From Linnemannia hyalina (Eukaryota > Mortierellomycota > Mortierellomycetes > Mortierellales > Mortierellaceae): 64,000 nucleotides of DNA. Location: contig JAHRHY010000014.1 of assembly GCA_019671135.1 (NCBI GenBank), positions 246,001 to 310,000 of the forward strand, written 5' to 3'. Below, piece after piece: positions 52,453-64,000 of this stretch. Position 1 is the first letter of the stretch, and each line of letters starts with the position of its first letter. Below the pieces are notes generated by a model that was not told where the DNA came from, ran no database searches, and saw nothing but the letters and a program-made list of their open reading frames with translations. Both the position numbers and the translations under genes were made by a program.

Positions 52453-55400
52453 TTACATGGCCATAGGCATCTCCTCCTCATCGTCATCGTTGATTTCGAT
52501 AACGACAGCTCCACTATCATTTCCTCCTGATGGCATTAGGGCATGTCCGTTCCCAGAAAGTCCCAAGGCCGGCTAGAGAAGAAGCGAAAGAACCAAGTTA
52601 GTCTGTAAACAAAAGTATAAACCGAAAGCATGATCTCCTGCCTGGTATCTGCTTCATTCTGTCCTTGGGGTTACCATCCTGTTCAACTTGTAGGCTAGGG
52701 GCGAAAACACGCTGGCTTGCTTGATCAAGTCCGCGCTCTCACACGACTCGCTGTCCTTGAAGAATTCAATCATCCTACGAAGTAATTGAACAGAAATTGT
52801 AAAAATTGGCCATTGGCATCGCCCCTCTTGGATATACAAAAGAAAGCGCATCGGACAGTAGCGTAAAGTTTGAAAGAATGAGAACAAACCGTTTCCAAAG
52901 GTGTTCCGAGGTGGGGAATCGGCGTAGACACGAGACGAGTATTTTCCTGCATTGTTCGACATGGCCGGCCCTTCCTTGTGCTTCTCCCAACCTATTATAT
53001 GAAAAAAAACATGATATTAGTACATGTTGATATGCAAGAATACGGCACATATTCAGTTTTATCAGCCTCATAGTCGTTGCTTACCAGAGATAGAGATCAA
53101 AGTCTTCGGGGAACTGTCGCGAAAGCGAGCCCATCAAATGGACGCGCAACTCGTCAGGACCCTTTGCGGTCCGTTCCCAGACAGTCTCCACAACCTTGTT
53201 CAAAAGGTTAAAGTCGTGGAGCGACGACACTCCCCAGTCTTCGCCGGGGTTCTTGTCGTACGGGTTCGGTTTCGAAACAACGATGTCGCTCGTTGCCGAC
53301 TCGATGACGCTGTCCAAAGTTCCAGTCTCGAACACCTTATCGAGGGCAAGCATAATCGAATGGGTCGCTAATCTACGTGAACGAAATATAGGAAAGTAAA
53401 AAGTGTTGGCCAATGGTCGATGCATCAGAAACTTCAACGTGAAAAATCGCTATCGTTAATGCGATAGTGAACTTACTCTCCGATAATCAATGATCTCTTA
53501 AGTCGCGGGACAGAATCGGCAGCGACAGAGAGCATCATGGTCATGTCATCGAATGAATGGAGATTCTTCGCTTGGAGAGCAAGGAGCGACAGGTAGTTCA
53601 GCCACAAAAACGTGTTGGTCTTGAAAGGCGCAATATCAACTTTGGTGGGCGGCGCCTTGAAGTTGTAGGGGAGGTCAAGGCCGAGCAACTTCTTGAAAAG
53701 CAGAATAGCCTGCTCTGACGAATCGCGCCCAGCATTGGCTTGATGAAACTCCTCGCCTTCACCAATATCGAAAAAGGCCCGGGCACACTGGCCAAGACAG
53801 CCCGCCTTCTCATCCTCCGAGAGCATGTAGGCATATCGGTTCCAAAAGTACGGCTCGAATGGCATCTCCTGCACAGTCATTTCCAGAAGCTCCTTTGCCT
53901 TGGCGTAATTTCCATAGTGCTAGAAAAATAAGCAAATGGTGGCACAGGAGTGAGGACGACGTACCAACGCTATGCTTGAAAATGACAAGAACACATGCGC
54001 GCACATGTAAATTAACGAAAGTGGACTTACCATCTGAACCTCACAAAACAAGTCGCGGACCTCGGGGAGGCGTGGAGAGAACTGAGAAGGGTTCACCAGC
54101 TCCATGATCTCGTCCTGGTTCTGACCGCGAGACATCAAGAACCCAACAAAGTTCCTCAAGAGCGCAATGACAGGAAGTCGAGCATCCTGGTCCACAAAGT
54201 ACACAGTCAGGCCCAGGAAAATCTCATGGACAATGCTGTACAGTTCGGTTTCCTGCTCAAGTTCCTCAGTGACAGGCCATTGGATGACAAAGAAGCTGTC
54301 GTCCGACAGGTAATCATTAGGATAATGATGGAAGAGGGCCGTGGGCAGCTCGTGGAACCAGATCAAATAAACGTAGGCGAGCCACAGAATGCAGAGGTCT
54401 TTTGATGAAAGAATCCTCGAAGCAAGAGTCGACGACATATCCTCCACCATGTCCTGCTCCAGCCAGACATCATCCAATTGTGCATACGAGAGTGACGAAG
54501 GGCGCACCGACTCCCAGGTCGTGCACGTCAGGAAATTCTGCATCCAGTTCTTGGCTGCCTCCACAATGCCATCCTTGACCATGTTCCTGACAATCTGCAA
54601 GACCACGTCCACAATGAATCGAGACTGGATAGCTGGGTCAGCCACCTCTGTCTGCTCCTGACAAGCCATTTGCAGCATCCGATCTAGAACAAAGACGCGT
54701 TCGTCGCCGCCCTTCTCCCACAAGTAGTATCTAATATAATATATACCGTCAAAAGAAAGGCTTGTTAGCAAACAGCAATCCGGAGGCTCGAACAAGTAGA
54801 CAGAGTGATGAGTTATTCAGCATCGATAATTCTTACCTGAACCACAACAGGTGGGACTGCGGCACATATTGAAGGCACTGCTCAAACATCGCGCGGGTCT
54901 CCAGCTCAGTCCCGTAGCGTGCATACAAGTCCAGGTACAACGCCCACAGGGATTCAGTCGTAGGGAGGGTCCCAAGCGCTCGCGATAAGATACTAAGCGC
55001 CTTACGAAGCCGTTCGTCAAACATATCGGGGTTGTTGAGTGCAGATGAGAGCTCGTGCATGGCGAACTCCGCCCAGATAGATGCGTTGGAAGTATCGATC
55101 GTTAACATGGCCTCATAGTCGATTGATCCTGGCCTGTCATGGTAGCGAATGACCCTGGAAGGAAGAGTTCCGGTGAGGGTTTTCGTCAGGATGACCATTG
55201 TAATGGGGTGCTCATCAAGCAAGCCGTCTCCCCCCTCGGAAGTTCCATGGATATTGTCGATTCGGGCCGATGGGCTAGTGCGCATCACAGGCTTTTCTCC
55301 AGCCGATGGAGACGCTTGTTCTCCTTGAAGGGTAACACGGGGACCAAACTTGACGACGGGGGCTGAGCCAAGACCGTTGCCGAGTTCGTTATGAGCCTTG

Positions 55401-58400
55401 ACGATGGCGTCAACCAAAATGTCCGCGTTGTGAATGCGTGAGGCACGAAGGTGAGCAAGCTTGGCGGATTTCATATCGGCGAAAACCTTGCGGGTCTCTG
55501 GATTCTTGCCTTCTGAGTAGCGCGCCATGTCGATGACCAGTTCCTCATCTGTTAGTCCACAGTCCCGAATATGCTGCGACTTGCAGTTGTCGTCGTTGCA
55601 TGAGCCTCCTGATAGCTCGTAGAGACACATCCGTTTCATTGGATCGATCTTGTGGCTGTAGGTCAGTGAGCGGTATCCTCCACGCACTGTTGACTTGAAC
55701 CGAGGTGAGAAGCGAAACGACCTGAACATGGTTAGTGGCGATTCATATGCGGACGCGACATCCAAGGGCCGGTCCTGAGAATCGCTGCTTTGGAGCGGCG
55801 CAGCGGATTCACCCTGAGTCTCCTTGGGAAGCTGAGGGATGGGATACGTGGCTAGGTCCGAGGGAAGGCAGAGTCGGCTTATATCAAAGAGTGAATTGTC
55901 CAATGTGAACAGCTTGTTGATCTCGGTCGACGGACTCCAAATCGATGGTGTTGCGTTGCTGGCGCGATTCTTCGCAGGCGCCTCTTCTTGTAAAGTCTTG
56001 GGCAGAGACAGGAACTGGTCCAGCATGGAGAGGTTCGGCGTATTCGAGCCGCTCAGGACAGTTGAGCCCAGTTTGGGCTTGTACGTGGACCTGGATGCCT
56101 TCACATGAAGAGACGGGGCGGATGTCGGGACCGGAGCTCTGGTAGGTTGCAAAGGAGCTCTCCTGATATTGCTCTGGGATGAGACGGGTACATTCGACTG
56201 GTCGTTCATGCTGGCGGCCGAAGGTCGCGTAGGTGCCTGGATGGATGCGGAAGGTAGAGCTGCGATGCTGAGTAGCTCCTTCTCCTTGGCCAATTCGTTC
56301 ATTCGTTTAGTGAGGGCAGACAATTCCTCCTTTGCCTGAATTTTTGGCTTCTTGGGCACCGTTGGATCCCAGGTTGCTCCATTCGACTCGAAAGCTCGTT
56401 TAGGACCTATTGAAGAAGCTACGATTCAATGTTAGTATCTCCATATATTGACAACTGTATAAAAAAATCTTTAGTTAGTTCTTGCAAGCCTTTCGTCGTG
56501 ATTGTAACTTACCGGAGTCATCTGACGAAGCCATCTCTTGACCCGCAACGGCGTTCTGTACAACCTCCTCGCCAGGTTTCTGCTCTTCTGGCTTCTCTTG
56601 ACTCGATTGGCCCTTGGTGTCCAAGGGCTTGGCGGTAGATTTGGTTGCTGGACTTGATCCGAGCATCATCATGCGTGTGCGCTTCCGAATAATATCCTGC
56701 TGAACACTGGCGATCGAAGCCTTAAGTTCGACGCAGGATGACTCGGCCCGATCGAGTCGCTCCTGCAGCAGGGCCTTGGCGGCGGTCGACGCATCTAGGC
56801 GATTCAAAAGGGGAGCCAATAACTCTTCTGTTTGACGGAGGTGATGTTGCGCCTCATCGAGCTCTTTGGCCTTCAGTGCAACGTCCTCTTTCGCGGCCAG
56901 AAGGGTCTGATGTACTTCCTGCAAATCCTGTCGGTCGTTCTCTGACTTAAGCGTTTCCGCTCCCAAAGAGTCGACCGCAGACCTCTTCTCCAGTTCGAGT
57001 TGCTGCAGCTGCGACCGAAGCTGCTCCAGAGTTTTGGTGTGACTGCTGAGGGTCTCCTTGAGTAGATCGGCTTCGTCCGTTGCAGGTGCCGAGGAGCTCT
57101 CTGAAGTCATCTCCTGGTCGTCCTGCTGAGGACTAGCTTTCTGCGACGTCAGATCGGGTTGTTGATTCATCGGCGAAGGCACTCCCTGTGCCGGCGAATG
57201 GGGGCTACTATTGTGGGCGATAGGCGTCGAAGGCGACGACAATTTGGCCCGTTCTCTGGCGGCGATCTGTTCATTCAACCTCTTCATCTCCTGGTTGAGG
57301 AACTCTGAGCGATCGGAGGTTGAGATCATCCTTAGTTTGGGTGCCGAAAAAGTCTCTGGTGTAGACTGTCCTCCTATCTCATCGCCGTCTTCGTCATCCA
57401 GGTCGATAAGGTATGGGAGCTGACGTTCCATGATAAATGGCGTTGGTTGAGAAAGTTTCGAGATGAAATCCAACGCTGTCGCTCGTCTTGTGTTGCCGCG
57501 AGGAGTAATCGATCCTGAATGCAGCTCTGCCTGGGCCGGCGACCTCACGGGAGTGTTGACGATGGATGCGGGAGCAGAGTGAACCTGTGAACGGCCAGGT
57601 GCGCCATATGGTAGATTGTGGAGTAGTGTTGATCGGTTGTGAGTTTGTTGAGTCGAGAAATTCGAGCCATTGACGGTCCGCTCCTCCATCGTCTTCCATG
57701 ACCCGTTGAGAATCATCGAACCTCCATACCCGTCGTCCAAGTCCATATCCATTTCGTCTTGGGAACCTGACGAGGGCGCGTCGTGACCAGCGGGTACGCT
57801 CTCCATGCATAATAAATCAGTGGGCTGGGCCGATTGCACTTTCCTGTTCGTCCCAGTAGACTCTGCACCTCGTGGTGCTTCCGGAGGTGTTTGGTCAGAA
57901 GCAGGTCCGGTGGGCATGCGTTCTTCCTCGGGAGGAGAGCTGGGTGGTGGCGGGGGAGGGGGTGGTGCAAATGGCAGCGAGGGTGGTGGCGGTGGGGGAG
58001 GAAGGACGGCTTTTTCAATGGGATGTGGTCGCCCATTAATCGTTGGAGCACTGTTGTTCACGGATGCAACATTAGCGCGAATTATCGGAGGTTCGACAGG
58101 TCGAATGGGTAGTGGTGGTGGTGTGCTTCCAGAGATGGTGAGGTCACCAAACTTCTTTGTAGTGTCGCGTTCTTCAGTAGACAAACTCCACATCCGTGTT
58201 CCTGAAGCTCCCACCGCTCCAACCGCATCCCGCTTGATTTGGTCTCCATCATTCTGGTGGCGAAGTGGAATGACAAGAGACGTGTCCGAGCTGTTGTTGA
58301 TTTCTTTGTTGTGGAGAGGTTGGGGTGGACTAGGTGCTGAGGTAGTAGGACCAAGAGCGAATGGCGCAGCTGTCAGGTTGTCGGCTTGGCTTGGTTGGAC

Positions 58401-60092
58401 CAAGGAGTTCCATCCTTGTGGCAAAACTTTTGACGCAATTGAAAGGATCATCTCGAGTTGTTTTCGAGCAATATCATCGCTTGATGAAGAAACAGGCATG
58501 GGAGGCTGTGGTTGAGATGGTGTAGATTGGGTTTGAAGGAAGTGCTGCAATCGATTGGCGACCTCCATCGCGTCCGATGTGGTATGGCTCGCTGCTGGGG
58601 AAACTGGCGGTACAAAGGCTGCCGGCTGCGCAAGTGGCGCTGCGCTCCATGGTTGTTGAGGGAAGAAGGACTGGGTTTGTGGGTTGGCCGAAACGATGGG
58701 CGAAGGTGTTAGAGGGTTTGGTGGGAATGGGAGTGTCGGCACCGTTGAGGACGCCAGTCCTTGCCGTGATGCCCTCTGCTGAACCACTTCGTTGATAACG
58801 GCGGGATCGATTTTCCTTTGCAAGAGCGCTTCAGGAAGTACCCCGTGACCGAGCAGTGTGTCGACCAGGGTGTGTATCTGTGTCATTTTCACGGCTAACA
58901 TGGGCAACACCAATCAAACACATATTGATCAGTCTAAAGTCCTTTTTAGCATTACAAATGCTGATATCGACACGCCATGTTGGAAAGCAATACAAAAGCG
59001 TTCTCGATCTTACGTTCAGGCTTTGGAGGTTGTGGGACAATACGGGGCTTTTCACTTGAGCCAAAGGAATTGGATCCATCGGGGAAGGTGGCTGGACTGG
59101 AAAGTTGGCGTTGTGGCGGGTGAACTAGACGATCGGGTCCGCGGTGGACAGGTTCTCTACTCCGTGGATAAGACTCGCGCGAGTAGGAGCTATTATTTCA
59201 AATGTAAAAGAAGTAATGGTCAGATATCACGGCCCAACGGGAATGACATTTTCTGCATTGTAATGATACCCATTTACAAAGCTAGTAATCCTTACTTTGA
59301 CAGTTGGCATTCACGTATGTAACCTGGCCCTGAGCCGAAATGGCTGTCGGGGCGGTTCCTTGACCTGAATGCATCTTCCAGAGGAGGCAATGACCGTTCT
59401 CGGTTCCTGAGGTGTCCAAGTCCAGGAATGTCGGAGATTGCTGCAGGATCGGAAATCTTGGCCACTGACTGTGGTCTGAAATCCGTCCTCGCCTTTGAAA
59501 GCTCATAGTCAGCCAGGAGGGAGGTGAAGTCCCTCCTTGGTTCGGCCTTCATAGCGTTCATTTTCCCATTATCCGAAGTCGTTGTCGTCTTTGATGTGTC
59601 TCGTGATCCACCCCCCTCTGAGAGTTGCTTTTGGTGGCGATACCCTTGCGAGATTGGACGCTGGGGTGCACCGACGGGGCCAGAAGCAACATTGAGTTGA
59701 AGATTCGCAGTGACTGGGCTATCGCTGACTGGAGTAGGGTGCGATGAGGGTTCGTTTGTATCCATTTCCTCGTCGCTAATTTCTCCCTCTTCCTTGTCGG
59801 ACTCAATGGTGTTGGATGAATCTGAGCCTTGAGTGGGAGGGCGGTGACTGGCAGTTCTGCCATTGGCTTGTGCCCTGACTTTTGCTATTATCTCTGCTGT
59901 GCTGGCTGCTGTTTCAATAGCCGTAGTAGTAGTAGTTATAGGTGTTGTTATGGTGGTGGCGCTGTTCGAGATGCCATTGGAGACGGGGGAGAGAGTGGAA
60001 GAAGGAGTAGATGGATCTGCGGAAGGAGTGGCTGGTGCGGTGGTGTTCTTTCTTGAGCTTAGAACGGCAGCTCGTAGTGCTTCAAGGTCCAT
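52453..60092 (-). CDS. ZFC3H1/Red1-type nuclear RNA-surveillance zinc-finger protein
   Basis: Ten exons: 60092-59296, 59189-59014, 58894-56513, 56418-54837, 54730-54031, 53919-53477, 53372-53085, 52991-52890, 52774-52675, 52572-52453; 2229 residues. N-terminus MDLEALRAAVLSSRK and the acidic EEGEISDEEMD motif match ZFC3H1. Proline-rich, mostly disordered sequence follows, with a formin-like polyproline run at about 620-650, then a long coiled coil at about 970-1100. The C3H zinc finger (C-x8-C-x4-C-x3-H, CLYELSGGSCNDDNCKSQH) is near residue 1380. The remaining 800 residues are helical with HAT/TPR-like repeats (SLWALYLDLYARYG, LLWFR, LYLW) and an acidic end (INDDDEEEMPMAM). ZFC3H1 and yeast Red1 link poly(A)-tail complexes (PAXT/MTREC) to the nuclear exosome. 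Exon 8 has a weak donor (gtttgt). Confidence 0.85.
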
Positions 60093-60532
60093 GGTATAGA
60101 TCGGCTGCTGTTGGTTGAGGGATGTGATGAAGGGGGGGGGGGAGGGTGTTGGTTGATAGTGGTGGGTGAAGAGAGAAGCAGAAGGAGAAAAGAAGAGTGC
60201 ATAAGCAGGCTTGGAAAAAGAAAATACACACGCAGAAACACAGTCCACTATGGAGGAAATCGTCACGTGAAAGGATTACTTTTTTATCTGTTGTGGTCAA
60301 TGGTGCAGGTTTGGGTTCGCTTGCTGCAGTGCTATGGTCGACTGGTATGCAGAAACATGGGGTTCTTTGTCGTGGCACATGCAGCGATTGGGAGCAGGAT
60401 TGACTCTCCACTGAAATCAGAACCTCACACCTCAGCAACGAAAAACGAACGACGAGGAAAATGTGGATGTTTGTTGTTGTCATTTCTCCAAAGCGATCGA
60501 GTACTATGTTGAGCTCCGGGCTGTCATCTTTG
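60093..60532. other. intergenic, promoter region of the Red1/ZFC3H1-type gene
   Basis: 440 bp between the same-strand genes. A G-rich run (plus-strand ggggggggg near 60130) lies in the presumed leader. No gene seen. Confidence 0.45.
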
Positions 60533-61585
60533 CTATGGTTCCTGAATGTGTGGCAGTGCATCATCCATCAGCTCCTCCATATCGTTAATCGGGATGTGCG
60601 ATGCAATTTTGGTGCCCTATTCATACGCAAACAACGTAGAACAAGGGCGAGGTGAGTCGGATGGCACAGGCTATGAAACAGTTTCCAATGCATGATCGAG
60701 CTAAGTATTACCTCCTGAAATTGGTTGTAGGACTCCAGGATTTCAAACTTGATGGCGGTATGTTCTGCCTTTGCGTGAGTGAGCGCACTGCCGAGTCTCC
60801 TGTTGTCTTGTCGAACCTGTTTAGCAATGGAAGCGTAAAACAGAATGTCAATACGTTGACCCTACGAGCAATCGGCCATGATTGCTAGTCGATAATCAAT
60901 TCCGTACTGGTTTACCTGTTCCAGCTCTGCCTTGAGTCGTTCGATTTCAGCTTCCTTTGTCGGTACTGTGCGTGCCCGTACGACAACATCCGGAGACCTG
61001 TGGGGGATGAGAGCAGGTAATTGAATTGTTAAGTCACGAAATAGGCTTTAGCATTGTTGTGCAACTTCAACTGAGAAAGATGTCGAGGGACTTACAGGTC
61101 CAAAATGGTTCGTGATCCGGCTGTGATTCCTTTTGCTTTGGCATCTGCGATAAGTCTATCAAGCCCATTTAACTTGAAGATAACATTCCGCTCCTCGATG
61201 ATCTGACCAAACTCATTCTATGGCAGAAAAGAATGACAATAATAACAGGGTTAATAAATAAGTGCTACGAATAGAAGGTGCTTCGAGTCAAATTCACTCA
61301 AGAGAATAGACACACCTCGACTTCGACTTTGAGGAACTGGCAGACTTTCTCGTGTGCCTCGTGGAGTTCGTCTGGGTTGGTTGTGGCGAGGATGGGGAAG
61401 CATTCCTGGATGGCGTCGTAGTTGCACGCCTTGAGGGTTTCCTGGAGGGACTTTGAAAGGATCCCGCGCAGACGGGTCATGCGAGGACCTTCCTCCTCTG
61501 GTTCTGCTTCGACGACTGGTTCTGACTCTAGGTCTTGTCTCATTGCGTTGACCGCGGTGTCGTTGTGAACCAGGTCCATGTCCAT
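60533..61585 (-). CDS. NNF1: kinetochore protein Nnf1 (MIND/Mis12 complex)
   Basis: Exons 61585-61316, 61217-61096, 60997-60916, 60816-60712, 60616-60533; 220 residues. The body matches the Nnf1/PMF1 family: TRLRGILSKSLQETLKACNY, the CFP signature (ECFPIL), then FGQIIEERNVIFKLNGLD and a C-terminal coiled coil (IERLKAELEQVRQDNRRLG; FEILESYNQFQE). Nnf1 is a subunit of the Mis12/MIND complex, which links the inner centromere to microtubule-binding Ndc80. The ATG at 61585 has a good context (ACAATGG); an upstream in-frame Met at 61747 would add 54 residues with no family features. It shares a 314-bp divergent promoter region with AIP1. Confidence 0.85.
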
Positions 61586-61899
61586 TGTCGCGTTTCTTTT
61601 CCTGCTTGTGTGCGAGTGTTGTTGATGTGTGAGAAAGTGGGTGAGTGTTAGCAAAGTTAAAGTGACCGTCTTTCCCAAAAGCCCTGTCTCGCTCCCGCCC
61701 TGAACAGTTGTGTGTGCAGTGTCGTTTTGAGAGTGGTCATCGTCCAAGGCATAAAAAAAGGCGCCCTTTTACTTTCCCTATTCTTTTTTTTTTCCTCTCT
61801 TCATTCATTCACACGCACCTTTCGCTCTTCCCTCTTCACTTCCACATTTTATTTCTTTTTCCTCCTTCAGTCTCCTTATTCCCATCGCACATCATCAAC
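61586..61899. promoter_or_regulatory. divergent promoter region NNF1 / AIP1
   Basis: 314 bp between the two start codons. Pyrimidine-rich before the AIP1 start (tttcctcctt), as in other leaders here. No obvious TATA box. Both genes act on the cytoskeleton or chromosome segregation, but coregulation is only a possibility. Confidence 0.45.
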
Positions 61900-64000
61900 A
61901 TGTCTGCGGTCCGCTGTAGGTGTCACTCTCCACCTCGCGTCATTCTTCACACCCTTTTTCAGGAACAAAACTAGACCTTACAGCACTGACACCAACAACA
62001 ATCAATTGACCCTTCCTTGTATCATAGCGTCCATCTTTGCCTGCTCTCCTTTGGCTACTCGTGGCCAGGCTGTCCACTTGGACGCCGATTCCAAGGGCGA
62101 AAACATCCTCTATACAAACGGCAAGTCCGTCTACATCCGCAACCTTGAGGTAAGAGGGTCCCCTCGATATTCAAAATGACCTCATCGATTCTATTATTTT
62201 CTCCAAGCTTTAATCCTTGGTGCTCACTCGTTCCTCCTTCAATTGCTTGTAATAGAAACCTCACATTGCCAAGGAATACACTCAGCACTCGTGCAATGTC
62301 ACCGTTGCGAAGTACGCCCCCTCAGGATACTACATCGCCTCCGGAGGTACAAACACACACTCCTGCTAGGTTACCTGGCAGTTCTATTTGATTCAATTGG
62401 AGACACTCTTTAACCTGTTTTCAACGTTGCTATGATCGTTCACAATAGACGAGAGAGGCAATGTGAGAGTGTGGGACACTGTTGGCGAGGAGCAAGTCCT
62501 CAAGCTGGAAAGTCGCGTAAGTTGAAAGAACGATACATTCCGCGCCATGGAAAGAAAAAAGAAATAACTGTTATCAATGGCAGGGAAATCGACAGTCTAC
62601 TGATACCGTTCCTTACAACGCCTTTGCCTGTTAAATAGGCCATCGGTGGACGCGTCAACGACATTGCATGGGACGGTGAGAGCAAACGTATTGTCGCTGT
62701 CGGCGATGGAAAGGAAAAGTAAGTTGCCACCTATGCCATGCAGACATAGAACAAGATACGTTTTGCCGCGTAGTATGTCCCCCAGCGATGGAAGTTGACC
62801 TTTTTCTGCCTTCCTTCTCGCCACGTCTGCGATATCTTCTCAGATTCGGACATGCATTCTTGGCCGACACTGGATCCTCTTGCGGAGAAATCATGGGCCA
62901 CTCCAAGGTCGTCAACACAGTCGCCATTCGCCAGACCCGCCCCTTCCGTGCCGTCACTGGAGGGGACGACAATACTCTTGTATTTTCCCATGGCGTCCCC
63001 TTTGTCTTCAACAAGACCATCTCGGACCACACCCGCTTTGTTCAGGAGGTCAAGTTTAGCACCAATGGAGACATGTTTGCCTCGGTCGGATCCGACGGAA
63101 AGGTAACGTTAAGATAGAGTTGGCTGCTGCACTCATTTTATTCTTGTCGGTTATGGATTCTGAACTCACATAGTCAATGTCAACGAAATAGATCTTCCTG
63201 TATGACGCCAAGACGGGAGACAAGATCAAGGAGTTGTCTGCTGCTGAGCATGGACACACTGGTGGTATCTTTGCCCTCTCCTGGTCTGCAGATAGCTCTC
63301 GCATCTTGACCTCTTCTGCAGACCAGACTGCCAAGATCTGGGACGTTGAGGCTTCCAGTGTCGTCAAGTAAGGTTTACAGCCACACCTGGATCTGGTTGG
63401 AAACAGCTCGTTGCATGTTTTCGCCTGAGCGAGCACTAATACTACCATTCACGGTGTGATTCCCCACTATTAGCACCTTCGACCTTGCTGACGTTGGATC
63501 CAACTTCCTCGGACAACAGGTTGGAAACATCTGGAAGGGAGACAACTTGGTCAGTTTGTCCTTGTCGGGTGACCTCAACTACCTTGACCCCAGCACCAGC
63601 AAGGCCTCCCGTGTGATTCAGGTGAGAAAGGGAATCCCTTTTTTTTTTTTTTTTTTTTTTTTTGGCTCGTGATGCTTTTGCAAGAGTACTCACATCTGAA
63701 CATGCAAAAAATACAACTCTTCAAAAATAGGGTCATCAAAAGGCGATTACTGCGTTCACAATCTCGGAGGACAAGAAGACGTTCTTGTCGGGCAGTTACG
63801 ACGGCCGAGTCATGTCCTGGGAGGAGAACACCGGCAAGGCTACACCCCTGAACGAGGCTAGCCACGGCAATCAGGTCATGCAGATCGTCAACAATGGCGC
63901 CCAGTTTGTCTCGGCCGGTATGGACGACACTGTCAGGATCTCGAATGGCAAGAACCTTCACGAGGTCTCTGTGGTCTCGATCAGCGGTCTCCCCAAGAGC
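61900..64000 (+). CDS. AIP1: actin-interacting protein 1 (AIP1/WDR1), WD40 protein, 3' end outside window
   Basis: Exons 61900-61915, 62028-62149, 62256-62346, 62449-62516, 62639-62718, 62844-63102, 63192-63367, 63474-63621, 63731-64000 onward; 410 residues seen of about 600 expected. The start [32 protein letters not shown] and the WD40 strands [57 protein letters not shown] and [11 protein letters not shown] match Aip1, a double beta-propeller that works with cofilin to disassemble actin filaments. Exon 1 is only 16 nt; its junction (phase 1) gives MSAVRSSIFACSP and is the least certain. A T26 run lies in intron 8 near 63638-63663. The reading frame is open to the window end. Confidence 0.93.

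Noticed and set aside
61586..61747. N-terminal extension of NNF1 starting at the upstream Met
   Set aside because: The additional 54 residues have no family similarity and would extend over half of the divergent promoter; the inner ATG has the better context.
1..64000. CRISPR arrays, bacterial operons, riboswitches, rRNA genes
   Set aside because: None seen. Spaced identical direct repeats are absent, and the repeats present are microsatellites, hairpins or retroelement copies.

Overview
This window is nuclear DNA from a filamentous early-diverging fungus, most likely Mucoromycota and probably a Mortierella relative. The taxonomic placement is inference from intron-rich genes, a Rho2-type GTPase, a trifunctional FOL1 protein, a MeaB/MMAA-type cobalamin chaperone and expanded FAD monooxygenases. 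Genes carry many short GT-AG introns. I rebuilt exons by hand from splice sites, reading phase and conserved motifs; every complete multi-exon CDS below sums to a multiple of three.

Layout. 1-12 kb: three tandem, same-strand paralogous FAD-dependent monooxygenases (the first cut by the window edge). 12.2-18.3 kb: a retroelement fragment, tRNA-Leu(AAG), then a Rho2-like GTPase with a 2.3 kb first intron and a 6-nt exon. 19.4-23.6 kb (-): a large CNH-domain protein convergent with rho2. 24-29.9 kb (+): a mitochondrial MMAA-like GTPase with a 5-nt exon, then a long-chain-base (sphingosine) kinase. 30-35.8 kb: tRNA-Gly, a retroelement fragment, tRNA-like sequences and the longest retroelement copy. 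35.9-42.8 kb (-): mitochondrial intermediate peptidase, FOL1 and a small unknown protein. 43.9-46.1 kb (+): a phenol-hydroxylase-type monooxygenase. 46.1-52.4 kb: gene-poor, repeat-rich, with two tRNAs, three retroelement fragments and a cluster of GC-rich hairpins. 52.4-64 kb: a ZFC3H1/Red1-type nuclear RNA-surveillance protein (-), the kinetochore protein NNF1 (-), and divergently an AIP1/WDR1 actin-disassembly protein (+, cut by the window end).

The most interesting observation is a retroelement family (RNase H plus Cys/His motifs, poly(A) tail). Its four 5'-truncated tRNA-adjacent copies all start about 110-160 bp upstream of an intact tRNA gene and all point away from it; a fifth, longest copy sits beside a tRNA-like sequence, and a sixth lies in tandem behind one of the four. 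This suggests a tRNA-gene-targeting retrotransposition system, analogous to the TRE elements of Dictyostelium, in a fungus. Ordinary housekeeping genes fill most of the rest.
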